Below are positions 37,655 through 46,771 of a stretch of DNA of 64,000 nt, in pieces. The translations under genes were made by a program, and so were the position numbers. Each line of letters opens with the position of its first letter. The stretch's first letter is position 1. Under the pieces are notes generated by a model that did no database searches, had not been told where the DNA came from, and was given only the letters and a program-made list of their open reading frames with translations. This stretch comes from Devosia equisanguinis (GTDB lineage: Bacteria; Pseudomonadota; Alphaproteobacteria; Rhizobiales; Devosiaceae), in contig NZ_UZWD01000025.1 in the NCBI RefSeq assembly GCF_900631955.1, positions 169,154 through 233,153 on the forward strand. The letters are read 5' to 3'.

Positions 37655-38482
37655 ATGAAGATCGCCGCCATCCAGATGCAGTCCGGTCTTGATCCGGACG
37701 CCAATCTTGCTGCGCTCGTGCCGCTTCTCGCAGAAGCCAAGGGGCAGGGGGCAGACTATGCGCTGACCCCCGAGGTGACGCTGATCTTCCCGGAAAACCG
37801 CGAGCAGCTGCGCGCGGTGGCGGCCCCCTTCGAGAACCATCCGCAATTGGCAGCGGTGGGGCGGCTCGCCAAAGAGCACGCCATGTTCGTCCAGATCGGC
37901 TCGCTGCCCATTCCGCTCGAGGACGGGCGCTTCGCCAATCGCTCGGTCTTGTTCGGCCCGGATGGCACGCAGCGCGCCACCTATGACAAGATCCACCTTT
38001 TCGATGCCGATATTGCCGGGCTCAATGCCTATCGCGAAAGCGCCACCTATAGGGGTGGCGAACAGGCGGTAACAGCGCCGGTCGGCGACATGGTGCTGGG
38101 CTTTTCCATTTGCTATGACATGCGCTTTCCGCGCCTTTACAACAGCCTTGCCAATGCTGGCGCCAATCTCATCGCCGTGCCGGCGGCCTTCACCGTGCCC
38201 ACGGGCCAGGCGCATTGGCACGTGCTGCTCCGCGCCCGTGCCATCGAAACCGGCTCCTATGTCATCGCTGCCGCCCAAGGCGGCCAGCATGAGAATGGCC
38301 GCGCCACCTATGGCCATTCGCTTATTGTCGATCCCTGGGGCAGGATCATCGCCGAGCTCGATCACGATCGACCCGGTGTGCTGGTCGCCGAGATCGATCC
38401 GGCGGCGGTCACTGAAGCGCGCGGCCGCGTGCCGGCCCTGGCCAATGCGCGGGATTTTTCGCCCCCGGGTTTGCAGAGCTGA
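37655..38482 (+). CDS. Carbon-nitrogen hydrolase (Nit1/Nit2-like)
   Basis: This is a nitrilase-superfamily amidase of 275 residues. The catalytic triad is visible as Glu40 (TPEVT), Lys112 (YDKIHLFD) and Cys153 (SICYDMRFP). It resembles the Nit1/Nit2 branch that repairs deaminated glutathione or acts as omega-amidase. Its place directly after a glutaredoxin gene (5 bp) suits a glutathione-related role, which is inference. ATG 37655 starts the family's typical MKIAAIQMQSG. Confidence 0.9.
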   Translation: MKIAAIQMQSGLDPDANLAALVPLLAEAKGQGADYALTPEVTLIFPENREQLRAVAAPFENHPQLAAVGRLAKEHAMFVQIGSLPIPLEDGRFANRSVLFGPDGTQRATYDKIHLFDADIAGLNAYRESATYRGGEQAVTAPVGDMVLGFSICYDMRFPRLYNSLANAGANLIAVPAAFTVPTGQAHWHVLLRARAIETGSYVIAAAQGGQHENGRATYGHSLIVDPWGRIIAELDHDRPGVLVAEIDPAAVTEARGRVPALANARDFSPPGLQS

Positions 38483-38545
38483 GCTGCGGACCTATATGCT
38501 GAACCGATTGGCGCGGTCCTGCGCCGCAAAAGAACGACGAGAGCC

Positions 38546-38968
38546 GTGATCCAGTATTCGCTTCAGTGCTCGAAGGGACATCGCTTCGACGCCTTGTTCA
38601 AGAGCGCCGCTGCCTTTGACGAACAGCAGGCCCGCGGCCTGGTCGAATGCGCCGTGTGCGGCGCGAGCCCGGTCGAAAAGGCACTGATGGCCCCGGCCAT
38701 TGCTCGCAGCGATTCTGAGCGGGTGCCGCTCTCGGCTGCCCATCCCGATTTCGTCCGCTTCCGCGAAATGCTGCGCGATTATCGCAAGAAGGTGATGACC
38801 GAGGCCGATTATGTCGGCGATCGCTTTGCCGAGGAAGCGCGCAAGATGCATTTCGACGAGGTCGAGGCCCGCGGCATCTATGGCGAGGCGACGCGCGAGG
38901 AGGTGGTGAGCCTGCTCGAAGAGGGCATCGACTTCCTGCCCCTGCCCGATATGGGCGAAGACAACTGA
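38546..38968 (+). CDS. DUF1178 protein
   Basis: This is a 140-residue protein of the DUF1178 family, common in alphaproteobacteria and of unknown function. The N-terminus MIQYSLQCSKGHRFDALFKS and the CAVCG motif at about residue 36 give four cysteine/histidine positions, like a small zinc-binding head. The rest is charged and helical. A GTG start at 38546 fits the family N-terminus. It lies 63 bp after the nitrilase gene and is probably in the same transcript. Confidence 0.88.
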   Translation: MIQYSLQCSKGHRFDALFKSAAAFDEQQARGLVECAVCGASPVEKALMAPAIARSDSERVPLSAAHPDFVRFREMLRDYRKKVMTEADYVGDRFAEEARKMHFDEVEARGIYGEATREEVVSLLEEGIDFLPLPDMGEDN

Positions 38969-38992
38969 ATTCTTCCGTTCAAGGAGACTGAT

Positions 38993-39859
38993 ATGGCCAA
39001 GCTCGACGCATCCCTGTCGGGGACGTTTTCCATTGGCGGCGACCTCACGGTCAATCGCCTCGGCTTTGGCGCGATGCGCCTCACCGGTGATGGCATCTGG
39101 GGTCCGCCCAAGGATCGCGACGAAGCCATTCGCGTGCTCAAGCGCCTGCCCGAAATCGGGGTCGACTTCATCGACACCGCCGAAAGCTATGGCCCCTATG
39201 TCAGCGAAGAGCTGATAGGCGAGGCGCTCGCCCCCTATGACAAGGGCACCATCATTGCCACCAAGAGCGGGCTGACCCGCAGCGGTCCCAATCAATGGCC
39301 ACCGCTGGGGCGTCCGGAATTCCTGCGCCAGGGTGTCATGACCAGCCTGCGCCGGCTCAAGCTCGAGCGCCTCGATCTCTGGCAATTGCACCGCATCGAC
39401 GCCAAGACGCCGCGTGCCGAGCAGTTCGAGGTCATTGCCGCAATGCAGAAAGAAGGCCTGATCCGCCATGCCGGGCTTTCCGAGGTCAGCGTCGCCGACA
39501 TCGAGGAGGCCAGCAAATATTTCAAGGTCACCACGGTGCAGAACCTCTACAATTTCGCCAATCGCAAGAGCGAAGCGGTGCTGGACTATTGCGAAAAGCA
39601 CGGCATCGGCTTCATCCCGTGGTTCCCGCTGGCCGGCGGTGATCTGGTGGAGGGTCATGAAAAGGCCCGCGCCGTCATGGAAAAGCATGGCGCCAGCGGC
39701 AGCCAGATTGCGCTCGCCTGGCTGCTCAAGCGCTCCCCCGTCATGCTGCCCATTCCCGGCACCAGCAAGGTCAAGCATCTCGAGGACAATTTGGCCGCTG
39801 CCGCCATCGATCTCAGCGACGAGGACTTCGCCGCACTTGATGCCATCGGCCGCGCCTGA
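38993..39859 (+). CDS. Aldo/keto reductase
   Basis: This is an NADPH-dependent oxidoreductase with a TIM-barrel fold, 288 residues. The catalytic tetrad is visible: Asp61 and Tyr66 (FIDTAESYG), Lys91 (IIATKSG) and His133 (LWQLHRID). The C-terminal cofactor region includes [21 protein letters not shown] (38981-38986) supports ATG 38993. The physiological substrate is unknown; this subgroup reduces small aldehydes. It follows the DUF1178 gene by 24 bp and may be its operon partner. Confidence 0.92.
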   Translation: MAKLDASLSGTFSIGGDLTVNRLGFGAMRLTGDGIWGPPKDRDEAIRVLKRLPEIGVDFIDTAESYGPYVSEELIGEALAPYDKGTIIATKSGLTRSGPNQWPPLGRPEFLRQGVMTSLRRLKLERLDLWQLHRIDAKTPRAEQFEVIAAMQKEGLIRHAGLSEVSVADIEEASKYFKVTTVQNLYNFANRKSEAVLDYCEKHGIGFIPWFPLAGGDLVEGHEKARAVMEKHGASGSQIALAWLLKRSPVMLPIPGTSKVKHLEDNLAAAAIDLSDEDFAALDAIGRA

Positions 39860-39938
39860 CGCATAAATTTGGCCGCAGCAAATCCGCTGGCGCGCGCGGG
39901 CCGTATAGGCTCCAATAGCGTCAAAAGGCTGGTGTGCT

Positions 39939-41033
39939 GTGGCCACTCCCGAAAAATCCTCCCGTCCCGTCCTCAAGCGGCGCAAGCGTCGTTGGGGATG
40001 GCTGGTGCTCGCGCTGCTGCTGGTCGGCGGCGGGGGCACCTATGCCTGGTTCGAACGCCCCTGGGAGGCCAAGGCCAACCTGGTGGCTGCCGAAACCGTG
40101 ACAGCGGGGCCAGTGTCGCAGGTTCTCGCGGTCAATGGGCGCATCGCCGCCCGCACCTCGGTCACGGTGCGCGCCGCGGTCTCCTCGCAGGCGGTGCTGA
40201 TCGGTGCTGCCGAAGGCGATGAGGTTTCGGCGGGGCAGGTGCTGGTCGAACTCGATACGGCTCTCGTGCAGGCGCAGTGGCAGCAGGCCAAGGCGGCGCT
40301 CGAGGCCCAGCAGGTCAAGCAGAGCCAGGCCGCCGCCACCGCCGAGCGCACCCGGGCCCTGGGCGACAATACCACCCGTTCCAGCCTGCAGGATGCCGAG
40401 CTGGCGCTGGCTGCCGCCGCCAATGAGACCGCGCGCCTGCAGGCCGCTCTGGATCAGGTGGAGCAGCAGCGCGCCCAATACACGATCACCGCGCCGATCT
40501 CGGGCGTGGTTCTGTCGCGCGGTGTCGACCAGGGGCAATTGGTCGATCCGCAGACCCAGCTTTTCGTCGTCGCCGATACCAGTGACCTCGTGGTCGAAAC
40601 CGATGTCGACGAGCTCTATTCCTCCCGCGTCACCAGCGGCCTCAAGGCGCTGCTGAAGCCGGTCGGTGCCACCGTCGCCCAACATGGCACAGTGGTGTTC
40701 GCTGCCCCCACCGTGGATGCGTCCACCGGCGGTCGCGCCATCAAGATCGCCTTTGACGACAAGGTGTCCCTCCCGGTGGGGCTGACTGTCAACGCCAATG
40801 TCATCGTCGAGGAAGTGCCCGACGCGCTGTCCATCCCGCGCGGCGCCATCGTGACCGAGGGCACGCAGAGCCATGTCCTGGTAATCGAAAACGGCATTGC
40901 CACGACACGGCAGATAGATTTCGACGACTGGCCGGCCGAGCGTGTCATCGTCACGTCCGGCCTCAAGGCCGGTGACGTGGTCATTCTCGATCCCAGCGCC
41001 GTCGAGGCGGGCGACATGGCGGCGGCGGAGTAG
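39939..41033 (+). CDS. Periplasmic adaptor subunit of an ABC/MacB-like exporter (HlyD family)
   Basis: This is a membrane-fusion protein of 364 residues. A membrane anchor after a basic N-terminus (RRKRRWGWLVLALLLVGGG) is followed by a biotinyl-lipoyl-like half (AVLIGAAEGDEVSAGQVLVEL). A helical hairpin (about residues 100-170) and beta-barrel parts such as YTITAPISGVVLSRGVDQGQ complete it. It starts with GTG 39939. It is the first gene of a three-gene unit with a permease and an ATPase, as in MacAB-type exporters. The cargo is unknown; no outer-membrane TolC gene is in the window. Confidence 0.88.
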   Translation: MATPEKSSRPVLKRRKRRWGWLVLALLLVGGGGTYAWFERPWEAKANLVAAETVTAGPVSQVLAVNGRIAARTSVTVRAAVSSQAVLIGAAEGDEVSAGQVLVELDTALVQAQWQQAKAALEAQQVKQSQAAATAERTRALGDNTTRSSLQDAELALAAAANETARLQAALDQVEQQRAQYTITAPISGVVLSRGVDQGQLVDPQTQLFVVADTSDLVVETDVDELYSSRVTSGLKALLKPVGATVAQHGTVVFAAPTVDASTGGRAIKIAFDDKVSLPVGLTVNANVIVEEVPDALSIPRGAIVTEGTQSHVLVIENGIATTRQIDFDDWPAERVIVTSGLKAGDVVILDPSAVEAGDMAAAE

Positions 41034-41037
41034 GGCG

Positions 41038-42240
41038 GTGATCTACGGCTTCAAGATCGCCTGGCGCTATCTCACCTCCAACAAGGCGCAAACGGGCCTG
41101 CTTATTGCCGGAGTGGCGGTGGGCGTCTTCGTCTTCATCTTCATGAGCGCGCTGATCGGCGGGCTGGCCAGCTATCTGGTGCAGCGCACCGTCGGCGATA
41201 TTTCCCACGTCACCATTGAGGCGCCGAGCCGCGAGGCGGGCCTGTTGCTGCCCGAGGCCGATGCGCTGCTGGTGCAGCAGCGGGCGAGCGGGCAACGCGA
41301 GACGCTGCGCACCGCCGAAGCCTTCCTCCCCTCCATTGAGGCCATGGCCGGGGTCAAGGCCGTGTCGCCGCAGATCGTGGGCAATGGCTTCGTCATTCGC
41401 GGCCATTCCCGTGCCCCGGTCGGCGTCACCGGCGTCGAGGCCGACAAGGTGTCCGCCATTGCCGATCTGGGCAAGCGCATCGTGGCCGGCGATACCGTGC
41501 TCACCAATTCCACCGTCATCATCGGCAAGACGCTGGCCGATGATCTCGGCATCGGCGTCGGCCAGGTCATTCGGCTGCAATCGGATCGCAATGTCGAGCG
41601 GCCCCTGGTGGTCACCGGCATTTTCTCGATCGGCCTTGATGCCCTCGATGCCCGCGCTGCCTTTGTCAGCACCGCGACCGCGCGAACCCTGTTCGAATTG
41701 CCGCAGGGGCTGAGCCGCGTCGAAATCAAGCTCGACGATCTCAACCGCGCCGCCGAGTTTGCCCGTCGCATCGCCGCCGATACCGGGCTCAAGGCGACAC
41801 CCTGGACCGAGGGCAATGCGCAATTGCTCGATGGGCTGAGGGCCCAGGCCAGTTCGGGCAATCTCATCAAGGCCTTTGCGCTTATTACCATCGTCATTGG
41901 CGTGGCCTCGGCGCTGCTGCTGTCCACCTATCGACGCCGGCCCGAGATCGGCATCATGCGCGCCTTCGGGGCCAGCCGCGGTTTCGTGGTGCTGGTCTTC
42001 GTGGTGCAGGGCGCCTTGATCGGCATTCTGGGTGGGCTGATCGGCGCGGGGCTGGGCTATCTCGCCCTTTCGCCCTTCCCGGTGCCGGAAAATGCCCAGC
42101 CCGGCGGCTTGCCTGTCGATGTGCGACAGGGCGCCTATGGCCTTGCCATCGCGCTCACCGCCATTGGCGCCATCCTCGCCTCAATCCTGCCTGCCCGAGC
42201 GGCGGCGCGGGTGGACCCGGTTTCGGTGATCGGCCAATGA
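41038..42240 (+). CDS. MacB/FtsX-family ABC permease
   Basis: This is a 400-residue inner-membrane protein of the MacB/LolC type. It has one N-terminal TM (about residues 18-42, LLIAGVAVGVFVFIFMSALI), a large periplasmic MacB_PCD-like domain and three C-terminal TMs. TYRRRPEIGIMRAFGASR is the coupling segment after the second TM. A GTG start at 41038 lies 4 bp after the adaptor stop, and the stop overlaps the ATPase start (ATGA, 42237-42240). It extrudes its unknown cargo by a mechanotransmission cycle if it behaves like MacB. Confidence 0.9.
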   Translation: MIYGFKIAWRYLTSNKAQTGLLIAGVAVGVFVFIFMSALIGGLASYLVQRTVGDISHVTIEAPSREAGLLLPEADALLVQQRASGQRETLRTAEAFLPSIEAMAGVKAVSPQIVGNGFVIRGHSRAPVGVTGVEADKVSAIADLGKRIVAGDTVLTNSTVIIGKTLADDLGIGVGQVIRLQSDRNVERPLVVTGIFSIGLDALDARAAFVSTATARTLFELPQGLSRVEIKLDDLNRAAEFARRIAADTGLKATPWTEGNAQLLDGLRAQASSGNLIKAFALITIVIGVASALLLSTYRRRPEIGIMRAFGASRGFVVLVFVVQGALIGILGGLIGAGLGYLALSPFPVPENAQPGGLPVDVRQGAYGLAIALTAIGAILASILPARAAARVDPVSVIGQ

Positions 42241-42917
42241 GTGCGCTCGTTACCGTGCGCGATCTGGTCAAGACCTATGGCGAGGGCGAGGCGGAAACGC
42301 GCGTGCTCAAGGGCCTGGACATGGAATTGGCCGAGGGCGATCTGGCCGCGCTTCTTGGTCCCTCCGGCTCGGGCAAGTCCACCCTCCTCACCATTTTGGG
42401 CACGCTGATGCAGCCGACGAGCGGGCAGCACATCATGCTGGGCGAGGACCTGACCCGGGCGCGGGATGCGGCGCTGACCGAGTTCCGCAATCGCCATATC
42501 GGCTTCGTATTCCAGTTCCACCATCTGCTGCCCGATTTCACTGCGCTCGAAAACGTCATCTTCCCCACCGCCATTGCCGAGGGGCGGGAAACCGCCGGTG
42601 CGCGGCGGCGGGGCGAGCAATTGCTGGATCGCGTGGGTCTCGCCCATCGCATGGATTTTCGTGCCACCGCCCTGTCGGGTGGTCAGAAGCAGCGCGTGGC
42701 CATCGCAAGGGCCCTGATGAACCAGCCCGAACTGGTCGTGGCAGACGAGCCTACCGGCAATCTCGATCGCGAATCGGCCGAGCAGGTCATGGGCCTGATC
42801 GCTGAGATCAATGAACAGGAAAAGACCACCTTCCTCATCTCCACCCATGACGAAAAGATCGCTGCCGCCTGCAAAAGGCAGATCAAGGTGGTCGACGGCA
42901 AGACCGTCTCGGATTGA
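42237..42917 (+). CDS. MacB/LolD-type ABC ATPase
   Basis: This is a 226-residue ATPase subunit. Walker A is GPSGSGKST, the signature is LSGGQKQR, Walker B is LVVADEPTGNLD and the H-loop is ISTHDEK. It matches LolD/MacB-type ATPases that partner FtsX-fold permeases. It overlaps the permease gene by 4 bp. It could be confused with LolD, but the adaptor in the operon points to a MacAB-like export system instead of lipoprotein release. Confidence 0.92.
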   Translation: MSALVTVRDLVKTYGEGEAETRVLKGLDMELAEGDLAALLGPSGSGKSTLLTILGTLMQPTSGQHIMLGEDLTRARDAALTEFRNRHIGFVFQFHHLLPDFTALENVIFPTAIAEGRETAGARRRGEQLLDRVGLAHRMDFRATALSGGQKQRVAIARALMNQPELVVADEPTGNLDRESAEQVMGLIAEINEQEKTTFLISTHDEKIAAACKRQIKVVDGKTVSD

Positions 42918-42938
42918 TGGCAATGTTGGGGGGATTAG

Positions 42939-43035
42939 GGTCGGTTCGATAGGGAGGGTGGAATCCCCGCTATCGAACCTGACCAGTTCAGCTGTCTTGG
43001 CAGACCGCTGAGTGGCTAGTCGGGGTGTTAGCACC
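42939..43035. other. Cluster of three hairpins between convergent genes
   Basis: The long stem GGTC plus GGTTCGATAG (42939-42952) pairs with CTATCGAACC, a bulged T and GACC (42970-42984). It is followed by GTCT-TGGC-AGAC (42994-43005) and GGTG-TTAG-CACC (43024-43035). No T-run follows any of them. They lie downstream of both convergent genes, so they could be a bidirectional termination/processing region or a small structured RNA. No known RNA family was recognised. Confidence 0.5.
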
Positions 43036-43049
43036 GGCCGGGGGGCTTG

Positions 43050-43436
43050 TCACGACAATTTCATGACGCCGGCGGCGCTGGGCCGAAAACCACAGCCGCG
43101 ATAGAAGGCGTCGAGATGCGGCTCGCAATCGACATGCAGCCATTCGGCGCCGCGCTCGCGCGCGAGGAGGGCGGCCTGCCGCACCAGTTCGGTCGCAATG
43201 CCACGGCGCTGGAAGTCGGGGTCGGTACAGGTGTCGAGGATGAAGGCGTGCACGCCGCCATCCCAGGCAATGTTGACGAAGCCGACCAATTGCTTGCCGT
43301 GATAACACCCGACATGGCCAAGGCTTCGCGCCAGGACCGGCTGATAGGATCGCCCCAGCGGCGCGGTCCAGGCGCGCCGCCAGAGGCTGTCGAGTTCCTG
43401 ATCGGATGGATGCGGGTCGATCCGATAGACGATCAC
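43050..43436 (-). CDS. GNAT-family N-acetyltransferase
   Basis: This is a 128-residue GCN5-related acetyltransferase. The acetyl-CoA loop is in DPDFQRRGIATELVRQAALLA, with the Q/R-x-x-G-I/A pattern. The C-terminal motif HLDAFYRGCGFRPSAAGVMKL is typical. It starts with GTG 43436, 8 bp after the ilvD stop on the same strand, so it is likely co-transcribed with ilvD. The substrate is unknown. Confidence 0.88.
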   Translation of the reverse strand: MIVYRIDPHPSDQELDSLWRRAWTAPLGRSYQPVLARSLGHVGCYHGKQLVGFVNIAWDGGVHAFILDTCTDPDFQRRGIATELVRQAALLARERGAEWLHVDCEPHLDAFYRGCGFRPSAAGVMKLS

Positions 43437-43444
43437 GTCTGGGA

Positions 43445-45298
43445 TCAGTCCATCATCTTGTTGATGGCGTCGACGTCGCGCACGGCACCCTTGGATGCGG
43501 ACGTCACGAAGGCGGCATAGGCCTTGAGCGCGGTGGTCACCTTGCGCTTGCGCGGCTGGGCCGGCTTCCAGCCGATCCTGTCCTGCTCGGCGCGGCGCGC
43601 TGCCAGTTCGGCATCGGTCACCAGCACGTTGACGGTGCGGTTGGGGATGTCGATTTCGATGATGTCGCCTTCGCGCACCAGCCCGATGGCGCCGCCTTCG
43701 GCCGCTTCGGGCGAAGCATGGCCGATGGAGAGGCCCGACGTACCACCCGAGAAGCGGCCATCGGTCAGCAGCGCACAGGCTTTGCCGAGGCCCTTGGATT
43801 TCAGGTAACTCGTCGGATAGAGCATTTCCTGCATGCCGGGGCCGCCGCGCGGACCTTCATAGCGGATGACGATGACGTCGCCTTCCTTGATCTCGTTGCT
43901 GAGAATGGCCTTGACGGTGGAGTCCTGGCTTTCAAACACGCGGGCCGGGCCGGTGAATTTCAGGATCGAATCGTCGACGCCCGCCGTCTTCACGATACAG
44001 CCATCGAGCGCGATATTACCCTTGAGCACGGCGAGCCCGCCGTCCTTGGAAAACGGGTTATCGGCCGAGCGGATGGCGCCATTGGTGCGGTCGGTGTCCA
44101 GCTCCGCCCAGCGATTGGACTGGGAGAAAGCCTGCGTTGTGCGCACGCCGCCGGGAGCGGCCATGTAGAAATTGCGCACGCTTTCCGAATTGGTGCGGGA
44201 AATATCCCACTTGTCGATGGCGTCGCCCATGGTCGTGGCATGGACAGTGGGTTCCTTGCGATTGATCAGCCCGGCGCGATCAAGCTGGCCGAGAATGGCA
44301 AAGATGCCGCCGGCACGGTGCACGTCTTCCATGTGCACGTCGTTCTTGGCCGGAGCGACCTTGGACAGCACCGGGACGCGACGGCTCAGCGCATCGATAT
44401 CGTCCATGGTGAAATCGACGCCGCCCTCATGCGCGGCGGCCAGAATGTGCAGCACGGTATTGGTCGAGCCGCCCATGGCGATGTCGAGCGCCATGGCGTT
44501 CTCGAAAGCCTGCTTGGTGGCGATGGAGCGCGGCAAAACGCTCTCGTCTTCCTGTTCGTAATAGCGGCGCGCCAGATCGACGATCAGGTGCCCGGCCTCC
44601 TGGAACAGGCGCTTGCGATCGGAGTGGGTGGCCAGCGTCGAGCCATTGCCCGGCAGGCTGAGGCCCAGCGCTTCGGTGAGGCAGTTCATCGAATTGGCGG
44701 TGAACATGCCCGAGCAGGAGCCACAGGTGGGGCAGGCATTTTCCTCGACGGCCTGCACCTCCTCGTCGGTATAATGATCATCGGCGGCCATCACCATGGC
44801 ATCGACCAAGTCGAGCGCCTGCAGCTTGCCCTTGACGATAGCCTTGCCGGCTTCCATCGGCCCGCCGGAGACGAAGACCACGGGAATATTGAGGCGCATG
44901 GCGGCATTGAGCATGCCGGGAGTGATCTTGTCGCAATTGGAGATGCAAACCATGGCGTCGGCGCAGTGCGCATTGACCATATATTCCACCGAGTCCGCGA
45001 TGATGTCGCGGCTGGGCAGGGAATAGAGCATGCCGTCATGGCCCATGGCGATGCCGTCATCGACCGCAATGGTGTTGAATTCCTTGGCGACGCCGCCGGC
45101 CGCTTCAATCTCGCGGGCAACGAGCTGGCCGAGATCTTTCAGGTGCACATGGCCAGGCACGAACTGGGTGAAACTATTCACCACGGCGATGATCGGCTTG
45201 CCGAAATCCTCGTTCTTCATGCCCGTGGCGCGCCACAATCCGCGCGCGCCGGCCATGTTGCGGCCATGGGTGGTGGTGCGTGAACGATAGGCGGGCAT
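43445..45298 (-). CDS. ilvD: Dihydroxy-acid dehydratase
   Basis: This enzyme of valine, isoleucine and leucine synthesis dehydrates 2,3-dihydroxy-3-methyl acids to 2-keto acids. Its 617 residues match the 616-residue E. coli enzyme. Iron-sulphur ligand cysteines are visible in CISNCDK and [10 protein letters not shown]. The N-terminal signature [20 protein letters not shown] and the C-terminal [16 protein letters not shown] are conserved. ATG 45298 has GAGG upstream. A -10-like TATAGA lies on the minus strand (45333-45338), and a 20-bp palindrome (45386-45405) lies further upstream and is a likely regulatory site. Confidence 0.97.
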   Translation of the reverse strand: MPAYRSRTTTHGRNMAGARGLWRATGMKNEDFGKPIIAVVNSFTQFVPGHVHLKDLGQLVAREIEAAGGVAKEFNTIAVDDGIAMGHDGMLYSLPSRDIIADSVEYMVNAHCADAMVCISNCDKITPGMLNAAMRLNIPVVFVSGGPMEAGKAIVKGKLQALDLVDAMVMAADDHYTDEEVQAVEENACPTCGSCSGMFTANSMNCLTEALGLSLPGNGSTLATHSDRKRLFQEAGHLIVDLARRYYEQEDESVLPRSIATKQAFENAMALDIAMGGSTNTVLHILAAAHEGGVDFTMDDIDALSRRVPVLSKVAPAKNDVHMEDVHRAGGIFAILGQLDRAGLINRKEPTVHATTMGDAIDKWDISRTNSESVRNFYMAAPGGVRTTQAFSQSNRWAELDTDRTNGAIRSADNPFSKDGGLAVLKGNIALDGCIVKTAGVDDSILKFTGPARVFESQDSTVKAILSNEIKEGDVIVIRYEGPRGGPGMQEMLYPTSYLKSKGLGKACALLTDGRFSGGTSGLSIGHASPEAAEGGAIGLVREGDIIEIDIPNRTVNVLVTDAELAARRAEQDRIGWKPAQPRKRKVTTALKAYAAFVTSASKGAVRDVDAINKMMD

Positions 45299-45385
45299 GG
45301 CGAAGTCCTCGAAAGCTGCCGGTGGGGCCGGTTCTATAATGGCCCTGTTTAGACCCATTCCAGCCCGGCGGCAAGAATTTTCCGT

Positions 45386-45405
45386 ACCGTACCGTACGGT
45401 ACGGT
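45386..45405. promoter_or_regulatory. Perfect 20-bp palindrome upstream of ilvD
   Basis: ACCGTACCGTACGGTACGGT reads identically on both strands. It is built of pentameric units and is flanked by further CCGTA and TGTACGG units (45382-45412). It lies 88-107 bp upstream of the ilvD start and about 50 bp upstream of a -10-like box. Its form resembles TetR-family operators. The regulator is not in the window. Confidence 0.6.
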
Positions 45406-45866
45406 TGTACGGTTCCGAGCGCCCAGCCAAGTTGCGCAGATGCGGTCTGCCTGCACCGAAGCGCCCTCGGGCTCGACCCGGGGCCACACACCCCTGCCTC
45501 GATCCCCGCACGTTTGAAATGATCCAGACGTCATGCCTCCGCCCCCCTCCACAGAATGAAACCTGGTGGTTCGGAGGAATTGGTCGCCTGTCTCAAATCA
45601 AGCCTGAGGCTACCGAGGGTTCAGCCGCTTTCAAAAACTTATCCACCCTCCCCAACTGCCGGACCATACTCGCAGCATTCCCGCACATGCTGCGCGGTCG
45701 CGACGAACGGTCGGTGCGGGAATGGCGGATGATCATGGGGTCGCCCACGGTCCTTCGGCGGTTGGATGATCCGGGACCGATTCGAGCGCCCGGTCCGGGA
45801 GCAAGGCTCCAGCGTTTGGCACGCGCTTAAGCCACGGACGGTCCACCCCGAAGAGTCTCCGTCAGT

Positions 45867-45899
45867 GATGGGGCGAGGTTTTCCTCACCATCTATTTTT
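45867..45899 (+). terminator. Orphan terminator-like hairpin on the plus strand
   Basis: GATGG...GAGG-TTTT-CCTC...CCATC (45867-45892) with a small internal loop is followed by TATTTTT. No plus-strand gene precedes it. Confidence 0.5.
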
Positions 45900-46009
45900 C
45901 GCCGGACGACCGGCATCGAGGCGAAGCTCGCCCCATCCCGCAGTACCCGCAGGCGCCAGGCGCCGTGCGGAGATTTCGCTTGCGCAGGACACTATGCAGG
46001 CTCGCCTCA

Positions 46010-46612
46010 CTAGAATTTATAGCGCACGCCCAGCGTCGCCGCATTGGACCCATCGATATGAGCAATCGAGCCAAAACCGCCCGAGCGGTGCTGGATGCGC
46101 GCAAAGGCCTCCAGTTGCGGATGTTCGACATGCGAAACGGCGATTTCCGGGCCGAGATAGTATAGGATCGGCACGCCGCGATTGATGCTTTGCGCGCGTT
46201 CGGTCTCGATGCCGATCGTGTCGGTCACCACAGAAAATCCTGCCGTCAGCGACGGGGTGATGCGGATGTCGCCCAGTTGGAACATGTCGAAACGGGCCAC
46301 GCCGCCGGCCCAAAGCTCGGCCGAGGTCCGGTCGCCAGCGCGAAGGCCCAGGCCGGCTTCGACGCCGAACTTGAAGCCGGCATCATTGGCATAGATGAAA
46401 TGCTGGTAGCCCACGCCTGCAAAGAAGTTGGATTCATAGTGATCCTGCCAGAACAGGAAGGAATCGCCAAAATAGCCGGTCGTGAAGGGACCGCCCATGA
46501 CGAAGACATTGCTCTCGGAAAACGGCTCGGTCCCCTGGGATTGGGCCAGGGCAGGCGAGGCAAAAAGCGCTGCCGCCCCGAACGCCAGCAGCGCGCAGGC
46601 AGTCGATTTCAT
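46010..46612 (-). CDS. Outer-membrane beta-barrel protein, possible lipid A deacylase (PagL-like)
   Basis: This is a 200-residue exported protein with a signal peptide ending ALA-QSQ and alternating aromatic/glycine-rich strands. It ends in ...GVRYKF, the C-terminal Phe expected for an outer-membrane barrel. Near the C-terminus, RIQHRSGGFGSI contains an H-x-S pair (about His175/Ser177). In PagL lipid A 3-O-deacylases, His and Ser two residues apart form the active site. The third catalytic residue, Glu, is not clear; an Asp lies ten residues after the Ser. ATG 46612 is preferred; an in-frame TTG at 46618 is possible. A plain structural porin-like barrel is the alternative. Confidence 0.65.
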   Translation of the reverse strand: MKSTACALLAFGAAALFASPALAQSQGTEPFSESNVFVMGGPFTTGYFGDSFLFWQDHYESNFFAGVGYQHFIYANDAGFKFGVEAGLGLRAGDRTSAELWAGGVARFDMFQLGDIRITPSLTAGFSVVTDTIGIETERAQSINRGVPILYYLGPEIAVSHVEHPQLEAFARIQHRSGGFGSIAHIDGSNAATLGVRYKF

Positions 46613-46771
46613 GTTCAATCACTCGATTTGTTTCCAGGGCTAATGCCCCGAAACGTCTCAAGGTTCAGCCCAGGGCGATCACAATTGCGTCCGCCGGCGC
46701 ACCGACAAAAAGGTGAAGGAACACTCCTCTGCTCCTGCCGTTCTGCCTCTATAGAAACGAGGAGAACCCAA

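Larger units (their letters stand above)
45299..46009. other. Gene-free structured region between ilvD and an outer-membrane protein gene
   Basis: No coding sequence is convincing on either strand. It includes the ilvD promoter area and palindrome. A perfect 11-bp inverted repeat is CATTCCCGCAC (45676-45686) with GTGCGGGAATG (45714-45724), and further GC-rich self-complementary segments lie at 45765-45805. A terminator-like hairpin lies at 45867-45899. GGCGA-AGC-TCGCC sits near 45920. The plus-strand terminator with no upstream plus-strand gene suggests an unrecognised RNA between about 45550 and 45899. Confidence 0.45.

Noticed and set aside
45639..45647. TTATCCACC, one base from a DnaA box
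   Set aside because: It is a single isolated site without a cluster or AT-rich unwinding element, so an origin is not supported.
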